Assembly (NCBI GenBank): GCA_024998625.1
Contig: JACOEL010000028.1
Location: 1 to 38,246 of the forward strand
From: Nitrospira sp.
GTDB lineage: Bacteria; Nitrospirota; Nitrospiria; Nitrospirales; Nitrospiraceae
Reading direction: 5' to 3'
DNA length: 38,246 nt
Shown: positions 1 through 7,099 of the stretch, one piece after another
How positions within the stretch are numbered: position 1 is the first letter of the stretch
How the letters are laid out: each line of letters starts with the position of its first letter
Program-made: the position numbers and the translations under genes
Notes under the pieces: generated by a model
Database searches by the model: none
What the model saw: the letters and a program-made list of their open reading frames with translations, nothing else
Told to the model about the DNA's origin: nothing

Positions 1-269
1 TGCGCTCGAATCAGGAGCTGCTGGCGGCTGTGCACATCGAGTTTACCAAAAATGCGGGTGAGGTGATGACGCACGGTCGTGCTGCTGATGTATAGGCGGT
101 CGGCACTGTCCTTGTTGGACAGTGCTTGCCCGACTAACAGAATGATCTCCTGTTCACGTTCGATCAAGGAACGGTCAGGGTATGTTGAGTGTTGATGACC
201 GCCTGCAGCCCGAGGCGCATGAGGCGATTGCTGCTGAAGAACGCCATTGTAATCGAAGCATGGCTTCAT
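1..269 (-). CDS. LuxR/NarL-type HTH regulator, C-terminal part, cut by window edge
   Basis: The minus-strand frame from an ATG at 269 runs open to the window edge and encodes about 89 residues. It contains a clear GerE/LuxR helix-turn-helix: an IEREQEIILLV segment, then ALSNKDSADRLYIS, then STTVRHHLTRIFGKLDV and SRQQLL. This is the DNA-binding domain of NarL-family regulators. No receiver domain is visible: the ~45 residues before the HTH are low in structure, and the frame further upstream is open but does not look like protein. It could be a receiver-less small regulator or the remnant of a longer one. The start is uncertain because the SD is weak. The domain call is firm; the gene boundaries are not. 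Confidence 0.6.
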   Translation of the reverse strand, partial: MKPCFDYNGVLQQQSPHAPRAAGGHQHSTYPDRSLIEREQEIILLVGQALSNKDSADRLYISSTTVRHHLTRIFGKLDVHSRQQLLIRA

Positions 270-301
270 TCGAGTTCGCCCATAGGTCAGGGCTATGAGG
301 C

Positions 302-721
302 CTAGAATGATGAGACGCTCGGGCGTTTCAACGCCTGCTGTCGGCAATACACATAACAACTTGAAAGGACGAGGTCGCCCGAAGGTCGAACCGTGCCGCA
401 AACCTGTCCCATGAGGAGTGCCCATTCGGCAACGTAGGTCGCTAGTTGGACTGGTTCCACGCCTTGTGTCCTGAACAGATTCAGCGCGACCGCGGGCAGC
501 GCAATTTTGAGATAGGAAAGGGACGGGCCATAGCTGAAGATATATTCATGCTGCCCGGCAAACAGCAGTTGCACCCCGTCTCGCGCCTTCATCCCACGAT
601 GTCCACAACGTCTACAGTGAAGGCATGCAAGACCAGTGCGTACGTCACACCCGACACGGTAATCAACGTTCATCAGTCGTCCGCAATGGGTGATGGGACA
701 TTGCATCGTGTGGTTCAGCAC
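302..721 (-). CDS. hypothetical Cys-rich small protein
   Basis: A 139-residue frame with a GTG start at 721; an internal ATG six codons later is an alternative. I do not recognise it. The N-terminal third is rich in Cys and His (MQCPITHCG, then CLHCRRCGH), which could be a zinc-binding knuckle. The middle has a short hydrophobic stretch (YLKIALPAVALNLF). It ends 33 bases before the LuxR-type frame on the same strand. No good SD precedes either start, so it may be decayed or non-coding. Confidence 0.3.
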   Translation of the reverse strand: MLNHTMQCPITHCGRLMNVDYRVGCDVRTGLACLHCRRCGHRGMKARDGVQLLFAGQHEYIFSYGPSLSYLKIALPAVALNLFRTQGVEPVQLATYVAEWALLMGQVCGTVRPSGDLVLSSCYVYCRQQALKRPSVSSF

Positions 722-757
722 AGGCCAAAAAGATTTTCACCGTTACCAGCAGCCCTA

Positions 758-931
758 GCCCGGGCTATTCATCAATATCGGCTTCGTCGTCCGATTCTCT
801 CACCCGGCGTGGCTATTCTCGTTCGGCCTCCTCGACAGACTGCAAGTATGCCTACGTCGGCCTCACTTGCGAGAAGCCCCGGCGGGCTTCGGTCTCGACC
901 GCCTCGCGACGGCATTCAGGAATAATCCGGG
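758..931. repeat. MITE-like dispersed repeat, copy A
   Basis: About 174 bp bounded by imperfect inverted ends: the left end reads GCCCGGGCTATTCATCAAT, and the right end read on the minus strand is CCCGGATTATTCCTGAAT. A second copy in the same orientation lies at 23984-24164. The best-conserved block is the right half, GCCTCGCGACGGCATTCAGG followed by AATAATCCGG, which is identical in both copies. It has no coding capacity of its own beyond short accidental frames. Its right end carries the last codons and stop of the neighbouring response regulator. Confidence 0.7.
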
Positions 932-1379
932 TTGGCAGGCATTCAACACCGAGCGTTTGATCGAATTCAGGAGGCCTTAGAGGCCGAAGGTCGGGGGGAT
1001 ATTCCGCATACACCCGTGATACCGACTCGTGCAGCGCCTGCAACAGCCGCTGCGGGTCGAATGGTTTCGGAACCAAGGTGCCAGTGCCCTGTTTCTGAAG
1101 CGTGAGCGGTAACTCGGTCAAGTCACCGGAAAGGAGCAGAACGGGAACTTCGGGCCACAGCAGACGAGTAAGAAGCAGAAACTGCTCCCCATCCAGGCGA
1201 GGCATATGATAGTCCGAGATGACCGCATCGAAGCGCCGCTTCTTCATTTCAGCCAACGCGCTGATCCCATCCACCGCCGCATGAACGGTATACCCCTCTT
1301 GCTCGAGCACCGTCGTGACCAACCCACGTACGCTCTCCTCGTCATCTGCGATCAACACCCGCTTCCCATACCCTTCCAT
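852..1379 (-). CDS. receiver-only response regulator with repeat-derived C-terminus
   Basis: A CheY-like single-domain response regulator of 175 residues. The ATG at 1379 is chosen because GGAAGGAGG lies just upstream; the frame is open further up but looks non-coding. Acidic pair D12-D13, phospho-acceptor D56 in VISDYHMP, S84 in the LLLSGD strand and K105 in VPKPFD complete the receiver signature. There is no output domain, so it should act by protein-protein contact. The last ~24 residues (from IIPECRREA to the stop) are encoded by MITE-like copy A, so the original C-terminus was probably replaced. It is the last gene of the minus-strand series that begins at 3315. Confidence 0.85.
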   Translation of the reverse strand: MEGYGKRVLIADDEESVRGLVTTVLEQEGYTVHAAVDGISALAEMKKRRFDAVISDYHMPRLDGEQFLLLTRLLWPEVPVLLLSGDLTELPLTLQKQGTGTLVPKPFDPQRLLQALHESVSRVYAEYPPDLRPLRPPEFDQTLGVECLPTRIIPECRREAVETEARRGFSQVRPT

Positions 1380-1464
1380 GGCGCCTCCTTCCCTTACATG
1401 CTGTCCCGGCACAACCAAACCGTCCGACGGATGTCCAGGCCTGCCGCCAACAGACTGAGTCCCC

Positions 1465-1698
1465 TTATCCCGGTCCTTGTCCGCGCAGCTCTGCGCTCCA
1501 CACACCTCGTCTTTGTGAGCCAGGCCGAGCACTTCGACGGAGCTGGTCCGGGATACCTCGTGCCAGACGGATCAGGGGATCTTCCACATTGCCGCAATTC
1601 AGACAGCGCGTGACCGGCATCCACATATGAGTGACTCCTTCGCTGGGATTAAACAACATTTCAGCCACCATCAAGCCCTGACATCGGCTGCATGACAT
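1465..1698 (-). CDS. small double-CxxC zinc-ribbon protein
   Basis: A 77-residue protein starting at an ATG behind a strong SD (GAAGGAGAGAGAAGG). Residues 1-40 form a compact two-knuckle zinc ribbon: CSRCQGLMV near the start and RCLNCGNVEDPLI near residue 35. From memory, Nitrospira genomes carry many such ~50-residue proteins beside signalling genes; their role is unknown. The tail after PLI is Arg/Gly-rich and unlike the head, which suggests a frameshift or loss of the usual stop. It lies 85 bp upstream of the receiver gene and is probably co-transcribed with it. Confidence 0.7.
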   Translation of the reverse strand: MSCSRCQGLMVAEMLFNPSEGVTHMWMPVTRCLNCGNVEDPLIRLARGIPDQLRRSARPGSQRRGVWSAELRGQGPG

Positions 1699-1733
1699 CC
1701 TTCTCTCTCCTTCGAACAGTCGCGGATTGTGAG

Positions 1734-2639
1734 CTAACGCCCTCGATCCATTAGTTCCTGCTCCGCTCGCATAAGACTCTCGGAAGTCGCCTTGACTCCG
1801 CGATCCTGATCCGGATTGATCAGAATCGGTACACGCAAGTTGTCCGGCAACAACACCATTTTCGAGTTCGGGCTGTCGTACAGCTTGTAGCGCAGATAGT
1901 CCGGTGTCAGTGTCTTCGTAATCGTCTCCTGTGCCTTGGACTGCCCGAGCGCCCGGATCTTTACCCCTTCGGCCTCGCCCTCCGATCGAATCCGTACTGC
2001 GTCTCCTTCTCCTCGCGCCCTCCGTCTCGCAATTTCGGCGTCTTTTTCCGCAATGACCAACTCGAATTCCTTTTGTTCCTTTTCCTGCTCCTTGGCCTGC
2101 TTGCGCTCGACCGCTTCCAACACGATCTTGGCCAACTCGATATCAGCCAACGCCACACTGTGGACCTCCAGATGGCGCCCCTTCAATTTTTCCACGACGA
2201 CGGCCTGTACCTTGCTGGCAATCTCAGCGCTCTTCTCAGGGACCGACACCATCGGATAGTTCGACACCACGCTCCGTACGGCAGCCAGCAATTCCGGTTT
2301 CACGACCCTGGGATAAAAATCCGGCCCGATTTCCTGCGCAAGGAAGTACACCTCTTCCGCAACCGGCCGCATGATGATGGCCGCCTTTAATTTGACCAGC
2401 AAATCATCGGCACTGAGCGCATCGACCAGTTCGGTATAACTCTGTAGCCGCACGTCATAGACAAATACGTCGTTCCATGGGGCTCTCCAATAGAACCCGC
2501 TCTTCAACGTCTCGGTCGTCAGTCCTTCTGTCAGCGGATACCAGCGGAGCCCCCGTTGTCCCGGATGAACCGTATTGCCACAGGCCTGCACCCCCCCGAC
2601 GAAGATGATGACCGCGAGGATCGTCGTATATCGCCGCAT
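1734..2639 (-). CDS. SPFH/prohibitin-family protein, predicted lipoprotein
   Basis: A 301-residue protein. The ATG at 2639 has SD GAGGAGAAGG. Residues 1-19 are a short signal sequence ending in GGVQAC, a plausible lipobox with an unusual Gln at -2. The body has the prohibitin-type SPFH fold: GLRWYPLTEGL, then SGFYWRAPWNDVFVYDVR, and the VVEKLKGRHLEVHSVALADIEL motif. A long charged coiled coil follows (about residues 175-235, rich in K, E, Q, R and A), then a hydrophobic-polar tail. SPFH proteins form ring-like membrane scaffolds and often modulate proteases. A lipid anchor instead of an N-terminal transmembrane helix would place this one on the periplasmic side. It follows a second lipoprotein gene by 32 bp. 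Confidence 0.85.
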   Translation of the reverse strand: MRRYTTILAVIIFVGGVQACGNTVHPGQRGLRWYPLTEGLTTETLKSGFYWRAPWNDVFVYDVRLQSYTELVDALSADDLLVKLKAAIIMRPVAEEVYFLAQEIGPDFYPRVVKPELLAAVRSVVSNYPMVSVPEKSAEIASKVQAVVVEKLKGRHLEVHSVALADIELAKIVLEAVERKQAKEQEKEQKEFELVIAEKDAEIARRRARGEGDAVRIRSEGEAEGVKIRALGQSKAQETITKTLTPDYLRYKLYDSPNSKMVLLPDNLRVPILINPDQDRGVKATSESLMRAEQELMDRGR

Positions 2640-2671
2640 GACCTTCTCCTCTCTTGTCAGAACGGTCCTGG

Positions 2672-3064
2672 TCAATGGGGTTTCAGCCCACTGGACCTGG
2701 ACGTCGAGGCCAGTTCCTCATGAACCACTGTCAGGTGCCGCTCGGCTGTTCGCTCATGGTCTTGCGCTGCATCCTCATATGACCGGGCCAACAAGCGCGT
2801 TCCCTCGACCCAATCGGAATCCGGCCCGAAGAGCCGTTCGTACACGAGAGCCCGATGATCCAAGTCGCGCGCCATCAGTCGAAGTCTCGTCGCTTCCCGG
2901 CTGTAGAATTCGGCAATCTTGTGCTGGTTCTGACTACGGTCGTAGGTCAGCAAATCGAGTTCGGTCGCTGCCGTCGTACAGCCACACAGAAGGCAGGTTT
3001 CCGCGAGCACAAGGCATCTGATCACATCCGGCCATGATGATCGCATCATTACACCAGGAGACAT
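2672..3064 (-). CDS. small helical lipoprotein
   Basis: A 130-residue protein. The start at 3064 has GAGGGG close upstream and overlaps the previous gene by 16 bp; ATGs at 3049 and 3046 are alternatives. The signal sequence ends in LLCGC, a lipobox. The mature part is almost all charged helix (for example YSREATRLRLMARDLDH and LARSYEDAAQDHERTAERH), resembling small coiled-coil envelope lipoproteins. No family was identified. Its position directly before the SPFH lipoprotein suggests that the two act together in the envelope. Confidence 0.75.
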   Translation of the reverse strand: MSPGVMMRSSWPDVIRCLVLAETCLLCGCTTAATELDLLTYDRSQNQHKIAEFYSREATRLRLMARDLDHRALVYERLFGPDSDWVEGTRLLARSYEDAAQDHERTAERHLTVVHEELASTSRSSGLKPH

Positions 3065-3315
3065 GACCCCTCAGACAAGAGGGGCGGCAGCTCACCCCCC
3101 TGCCGCCAGACCACTTCGTAATCCGTGGCCAGCGGCAGCAGGTCAACAAGGTGTTGACCGCGGAGCCGGTTCAAGGCCGCAAACAATGCATGCCAGCTGT
3201 ATAATGGAAGTGAGTCGGCGAGGGTGAGAAAGGTGAGGCGCCGGTGGTGCTGCAGCAATACAAGAATCTGCTCATCGACGGCGACATCGCCGGGTGAAAC
3301 AACCTGAGGGTCCAT
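3049..3315 (-). CDS. small winged-helix-like hypothetical protein
   Basis: An 88-residue protein with a strong SD (GGAGGTG) before the ATG at 3315. The central part (QILVLLQHHRRLTFLTLADS, then WHALFAALNRLRGQHLVDLL) looks like a helix-helix-turn-helix followed by a wing strand (YEVVWR), as in small winged-helix proteins. I cannot assign a function. It is the first gene of the minus-strand series running to 852. A sigma54-type promoter lies 71-86 bp upstream. Confidence 0.7.
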   Translation of the reverse strand: MDPQVVSPGDVAVDEQILVLLQHHRRLTFLTLADSLPLYSWHALFAALNRLRGQHLVDLLPLATDYEVVWRQGGELPPLLSEGSCLLV

Positions 3316-3385
3316 CGCGCACCTCCATTGTGCAGGGAGCGGGATATTGTGCTCCTGTTGTGTTCCATCCCATGCTCAGAAACAG

Positions 3386-3401
3386 TGCAAGATGTGCTCC
3401 A
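3386..3401 (-). promoter_or_regulatory. sigma54 -24/-12 candidate for the 3315(-) operon
   Basis: Read on the minus strand, TGGAGCACATCTTGCA has the required GG-N10-GC spacing and an exact TTGCA -12 block, with two mismatches in the -24 block (TGGAGC for TGGCAC). The start would fall near 3375, about 60 bp before the gene. The palindrome centred on 3505 lies ~105 bp upstream. Confidence 0.5.
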
Positions 3402-3491
3402 TCCGTTTCGTAGAACAGATGCGAACACAATCCTGCCATTCAGCGAGGTCGCGGTCTGGTTTCTATGCGATCAAATGTCCTCGACCAAGAC

Positions 3492-3518
3492 ATTCCGCAC
3501 AGTGTCATCGTGCGGAAT
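3492..3518. promoter_or_regulatory. palindromic enhancer (UAS) shared by two divergent sigma54 promoters
   Basis: A perfect inverted repeat: ATTCCGCAC, 9-bp spacer, GTGCGGAAT. It lies about 94 bp from the plus-strand -24 element (3599) and ~105 bp from the minus-strand one (3400), a normal range for sigma54 activators. It lies between divergent genes and has no T-run, so it is not a terminator. A close relative occurs at 4780-4805. Confidence 0.6.
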
Positions 3519-3597
3519 CGCTCAGAGTCGCTCTTGTTCGGCATGATCCTCACTCGCAACGGCAGAGGAGTTCAGGGGCTCGCAACAACAGGCAACC

Positions 3598-3613
3598 TGG
3601 CACTTCGCTTGCT
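3598..3613 (+). promoter_or_regulatory. sigma54 promoter for the CBS-domain gene
   Basis: TGGCAC-TTCGC-TTGCT is an exact match to the core TGGCAC-N5-TTGCW. The predicted start is near 3624, giving a ~120-base leader before the ATG at 3745. Confidence 0.75.
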
Positions 3614-3744
3614 CAACCAACGAACAATGAGGCAGTGCAAGGATTGGTTGAACACAGAGAAGCACGGGCACAGAGGACGTCTCCTACTCGCCACCCCGGC
3701 GTGTGGCGACTTCGAGCACAATTGCCCCATCGAAAGGACACACC

Positions 3745-4170
3745 ATGAGTCGTATAGGCATTCCAGCTGAAGGGTTCAAAACCGTCGGCCAAATAGTGGG
3801 AACGAATACGGTACAATTCCATGTCGGACAGGACGGCATGTCGATCACGATCGAGATGCTTTCCGAGCATGTATCCGGTGGACCGGTGTTGGATCAACAG
3901 GGCCGCTATGTGGGATTCATCAGCGAATTTGATATCCTCAAGGCCCTTGAGGCGGGAAAGGACTTGAACAGTCTGACGGCGACAGAACTGATGGCCAGAC
4001 ATCCCATTGCCGTCCGTAAATCGACACCGATACCAGACGCGATCAAGCTCATGGCAGACAACCACTTGTTGAACCTCCCGGTCGAGGAGAACGGAGAGGT
4101 GACCTATTCGGTGACCAGGCACGACCTGCTCCGCGCATCAATCGGTCTTGCCATAGGCATCGAAGAGTAG
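3745..4170 (+). CDS. CBS-domain pair protein
   Basis: A 141-residue protein. The ATG at 3745 is preceded by GAAAGGA at good spacing; the frame is open upstream but without an SD. It contains two CBS motifs: the first around MLSEHVSGGPVLDQQGRYVGFISEFDIL and the second around MARHPIAVRKSTPIPDAIKLMADNHLLNLPVEENGEVTYSVTRHDLL (residues ~90-135). CBS pairs bind adenine nucleotides and usually sense energy state. As a free-standing Bateman module it may bind and regulate a partner. Preceded by a sigma54 promoter and palindromic UAS, it is likely co-transcribed with the DUF488 gene 27 bp downstream. Confidence 0.85.
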   Translation: MSRIGIPAEGFKTVGQIVGTNTVQFHVGQDGMSITIEMLSEHVSGGPVLDQQGRYVGFISEFDILKALEAGKDLNSLTATELMARHPIAVRKSTPIPDAIKLMADNHLLNLPVEENGEVTYSVTRHDLLRASIGLAIGIEE

Positions 4171-4197
4171 CCGTGCGCGGCTGGCTGCTGTGCAATC

Positions 4198-4560
4198 ATG
4201 ATTCGAATCAAACGGGTTTACGAAACACCAAGCGCGCGCGATGGGATTCGGATTCTGGTCGACCGGATATGGCCGAGGGGGTGCACGAAGGGGCAGGCGC
4301 GTCTCGATGCATGGCGGAAGGAATTGGCTCCAAGCACGGCGCTCCGCACCTGGTTCGGCCATGACCCGGCAAAGTGGATGGAATTTCGGACACGTTACCG
4401 CAAAGAACTGAGCCGACCGGAACAGAATCGCGCGATCGAAGATCTCGCCCGGCTCGCACAAGGACAGACCGTCACATTACTCTATGGGGCATCCGACAAA
4501 GAACATAATCAAGCCGTGGTCCTGAAGGAATGCATCGACAGTGCGAAGGATCGCGTTTAG
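4198..4560 (+). CDS. DUF488 (YeaO-like) family protein
   Basis: A 120-residue cytoplasmic protein with family hallmarks: IKRVYETPS at the N-terminus, then DGIRILVDRIWPRG, WRKELAPSTALRTWFGHDP and the C-terminal TVTLLYGASDKEHNQAVVL. Length and motifs match YeaO-type DUF488 proteins, whose biochemical role is unknown. It starts 27 bp after the CBS gene. Its stop codon overlaps by two bases the stop of the minus-strand 33-residue gene, so the two genes converge. Confidence 0.85.
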   Translation: MIRIKRVYETPSARDGIRILVDRIWPRGCTKGQARLDAWRKELAPSTALRTWFGHDPAKWMEFRTRYRKELSRPEQNRAIEDLARLAQGQTVTLLYGASDKEHNQAVVLKECIDSAKDRV

Positions 4561-4658
4561 CTCGCCAACCCCCAGGTGCTCCAGAGAGCGACCGCGGCAA
4601 TCGCCAACATCACCCAGGCCAACTCACGATCTCCGACTTTCTTGATCATCCGTACCAT
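4557..4658 (-). CDS. 33-residue single-span membrane peptide
   Basis: A 33-residue ORF starting at an ATG at 4658 behind AAGGAGTTAG. It has a basic head (MVRMIKKVGDRE) and one hydrophobic helix (LAWVMLAIAAVALWSTWGL), typical of a small inner-membrane protein. No function is known. It has its own near-consensus sigma54 promoter 49-64 bp upstream and a palindromic UAS beyond that, matching the one that serves the CBS operon. The coding, SD and promoter elements in correct order make a chance ORF unlikely. From memory, similar RELAW-containing peptides occur in other Nitrospira. Confidence 0.65.
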   Translation of the reverse strand: MVRMIKKVGDRELAWVMLAIAAVALWSTWGLAS

Positions 4659-4706
4659 AGACTAACTCCTTGTTCCGTATGCGCTCACTGTGATGAACGT
4701 CTTCAA

Positions 4707-4722
4707 AGCAAGGGGCATGCCA
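4707..4722 (-). promoter_or_regulatory. sigma54 promoter for the 33-residue peptide
   Basis: On the minus strand TGGCATGCCCCTTGCT differs from TGGCAC-N5-TTGCW at one base and keeps GG-N10-GC. The predicted start is near 4697, about 39 bases before the ATG at 4658. Confidence 0.65.
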
Positions 4723-4779
4723 TTACTCATGAACGGAATTCCAATGGTTTCCATATTTCCCCACCCTCAAATCGAGCGA

Positions 4780-4805
4780 ATTCGCACGCCACGCACTGTG
4801 CGAAT
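4780..4805. promoter_or_regulatory. palindromic UAS upstream of the peptide gene
   Basis: Perfect 8-bp arms, ATTCGCAC, 10-bp spacer, GTGCGAAT. It is the same palindrome as 3492-3518 with one base fewer per arm, so the same activator probably binds both. It is centred ~72 bp upstream of the -24 GG at 4720-4721. A further GGAATTCC palindrome lies between them at 4735-4742. Confidence 0.55.
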
Positions 4806-4889
4806 CGACACATGGAGGGCGACCTGGGGCGGTAGATCACGACAGGCAACTGAATCGATGGAATGGATAGCTCACCGGCCCGGATAGAC

Positions 4890-5546
4890 TCACAGAAGAG
4901 GTCGAGGGTTCGGCGCCAGCACGGTCCTATTTGGAAGAAGCACCGCTCTCGTCAGGAAGACACACACCATGCCCCCTAGACTTTCCACAAACAACAACTG
5001 CCAGCGTGCGCGTTGCAGCCAAGAGTCATAGGTCATGGGTTCACTCGGCAGTTCGCGCTCAATGCGCACCTCAAAATCCCCGATGGCTTTTTCGATGGTC
5101 AGGAACAGCGCCCGCCCACTCCCTCCCCGCACATACGAGCGGACGAGGTCCTGCTGCTCCGCCCCGATGACCGCGAGCAATCTCCGTTTGCTCTCAACGA
5201 ATTCATCGAGACGCGCCGAAAGCACGCTCACTCCGGCCTGCAAACCCGGAGTGCTGGCGGTCAAATCGGTCAATTGAGCCAGTCCTGTTTTCAGTCGATT
5301 TTCCGCCAGCCGAATCGGTTCGAGAAACGACTGCTGCTCCGTGAGCAAATAGCCGCGAAAGTTCGTTTCCACCTCCAAGACCAACCGTTGCAAATGCGCC
5401 ACGTTGCCCAGAATTTTGGAACGGTGGAGCTGCCGCTCCTGCTGAACCCGCCATTGCTCGAAGAGAAGCAGATGGCCGAAGAACACCGCGGCCAGCGCCG
5501 CTATGGCAACGGCAAGAACGCCTATGAATCGTCCTCTGAAATTCAT
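4890..5546 (-). CDS. orphan CHASE3-domain membrane protein
   Basis: About 218 residues; the ATG at 5546 directly follows a GTG that could also serve, with a weak GAGAG SD. One transmembrane helix (FIGVLAVAIAALAAVFFGHLLLF) leads into a CHASE3 sensor domain, recognised by VETNFRGYLLTEQQSFLEPI and the helical repeats after it. A second hydrophobic segment (WQLLFVESLGGMVCVFL) follows, and the protein then ends. CHASE3 normally sits in front of HAMP and kinase modules, as in the histidine kinase at 18803, but here none follow and only ~230 bp separate it from the peptide gene. It is either a stand-alone sensor or the remnant of a kinase. Confidence 0.7.
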   Translation of the reverse strand: MNFRGRFIGVLAVAIAALAAVFFGHLLLFEQWRVQQERQLHRSKILGNVAHLQRLVLEVETNFRGYLLTEQQSFLEPIRLAENRLKTGLAQLTDLTASTPGLQAGVSVLSARLDEFVESKRRLLAVIGAEQQDLVRSYVRGGSGRALFLTIEKAIGDFEVRIERELPSEPMTYDSWLQRARWQLLFVESLGGMVCVFLTRAVLLPNRTVLAPNPRPLL

Positions 5547-5784
5547 CACTCTCTGTCACGCATTCCTAGCCTCATACAATCAGCGAACCGAAACATGATG
5601 ACGCCCCCTCGGCCTTCGCCCACTCTGCCCGGCACTATCGGCAAGTAACCGGGGTGGGCAGTCCCCGTGAAGGATCATCGCTCCCTCACGAAGACTACCC
5701 ACCAGCCTTCCTCTCGCAGGATCGACGGCACAGGCCCAAGCGCAAGGCCATCGCTGCGTCCGCGCACTTGCGCGGCCCTCGACC

Positions 5785-7074
5785 TTACAGCCAGTTCACG
5801 CGCTCGGCCGGCCGAATATAGATCGGCTCTTCGACCTGAATACGCGCCACTTCCTTGCCCGACTTGTTGAAGCCCAACACGGTATCGTTGTACATCTCGA
5901 ACCGCTTCCCGTGGATCTGGGTTTCAAACACTTTCGGACCCGGAATGACATCGTACCGGAAGACGATCTGCTGGCTGGCTCTCCAGAGCTGGAGGACCGC
6001 CAACAGTTCGCGGCTGGGCACGAGGTACTTCTCGATGGCGTTATCCACGCCCGGGCCGAACATCTGCCGGTTGTACCCCCGAGGGGCATGCCGCGGCGGG
6101 ATGTAGTAGCCGTTGGGCTCGGTGCCCCACTGCGGATACAGCGGGAGCGCCACCTGCTCCACACGAATCGTGTAGTACAGGGGATGCCAGCGGTCTTCCG
6201 CCCACAGGCCGTCTTCCCCGATGCGCATCAACGACTGCATGCGGATTTTCCCCACGCAGGCCGCCATACAACGCGTTTCCATCGGCTCACCGCCCGTCAG
6301 CGGATCTTTGCCTTCGATGCGCGGATAACACGCGATACACTTTTCAGAGACGCGTGTGGTGCCCCGATACATCGGCTTCTTGAACGGGCACTGCTCCACG
6401 CACTTCTTGTACCCGCGGCACCGATTCTGGTCGATCAACACAATGCCGTCTTCCGGCCGCTTGTAGATCGCCTTGCGCGGGCAGGCTGCCAGGCAGCCCG
6501 GATAGGTGCAGTGGTTGCAAATCCGCTGCAGATAGAAGAAATACGTCTCATGCTCCGGCAAGCTGCTGCCGGAGAGCCGCCACGGTTCATCGCGCGTAAA
6601 GCCCGACTTGTCGATGTTCTCGACCAGGGCCCGCATCGAGGTCGCCGTGTCTTCATAGATGTTCACGAACCGCCATTCCTGGTCCGTGGGGATGTACCCG
6701 ATCGCCGCCTGGCCCACTTTGGCGCCCGCGTCGAAAATGGTCATTCCCTCGAACACCCCGTACGGCGCATGGTGCTTGCGGCCGACCCGCACGTTCCACA
6801 CCTGCCCGCCCGGGTTCACCTGCTCGATGAGCTGGGTGATCTTCACGTCGTAGAACTGCGGATACCCGCCGTACGGCTTGGTTTCCACGTTGTTCCACCA
6901 CATGTACTCCTGCCCCTTCGAGAAGAGCCAGGTCGACTTGTCGGCCATCGAACAGGTCTGACAAGCCAAACAGCGATTGATGTTGAACACAAAGGCAAAC
7001 TGCCACTTCGGATGCCGTTCCTCGTAGGGATACAGCATCTTCCGTCCCAGTTGCCAGTTATAGACTTCTGGCAT
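5785..7074 (-). CDS. nxrB: nitrite oxidoreductase beta subunit, copy 1
   Basis: A 429-residue electron-transfer subunit of the membrane-associated, periplasm-facing nitrite oxidoreductase of Nitrospira. SD AAAGGAG precedes the ATG at 7074. Cysteine groups for the iron-sulfur clusters are all present: CLACQTC (Cys35, 38, 41), CNHCTYPGCLAACP, CRGYKKCVEQCP, then CIAC and later CMAAC. It passes electrons from the NxrA active site towards the membrane partner. It has no signal peptide of its own, so it is expected to be exported together with Tat-tagged NxrA. It lies 92 bp downstream of nxrA1, with a dyad array in the gap. Its first 43 bases are identical to nxrB2 at 38204. Confidence 0.97.
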   Translation of the reverse strand: MPEVYNWQLGRKMLYPYEERHPKWQFAFVFNINRCLACQTCSMADKSTWLFSKGQEYMWWNNVETKPYGGYPQFYDVKITQLIEQVNPGGQVWNVRVGRKHHAPYGVFEGMTIFDAGAKVGQAAIGYIPTDQEWRFVNIYEDTATSMRALVENIDKSGFTRDEPWRLSGSSLPEHETYFFYLQRICNHCTYPGCLAACPRKAIYKRPEDGIVLIDQNRCRGYKKCVEQCPFKKPMYRGTTRVSEKCIACYPRIEGKDPLTGGEPMETRCMAACVGKIRMQSLMRIGEDGLWAEDRWHPLYYTIRVEQVALPLYPQWGTEPNGYYIPPRHAPRGYNRQMFGPGVDNAIEKYLVPSRELLAVLQLWRASQQIVFRYDVIPGPKVFETQIHGKRFEMYNDTVLGFNKSGKEVARIQVEEPIYIRPAERVNWL

Positions 7075-7099
7075 TGACTTGCTCCTTTCAGTCGCAATC

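Noticed and set aside
5650-5667. CGGGG...CCCCG hairpin downstream of nxrB1 as terminator
   Set aside because: Only five base pairs and no T-run on the minus strand; not convincing.
5911-7077. 388-residue frame antisense to nxrB1
   Set aside because: Complete overlap with a certain gene, His/Arg/Val-rich shadow composition, no domain.
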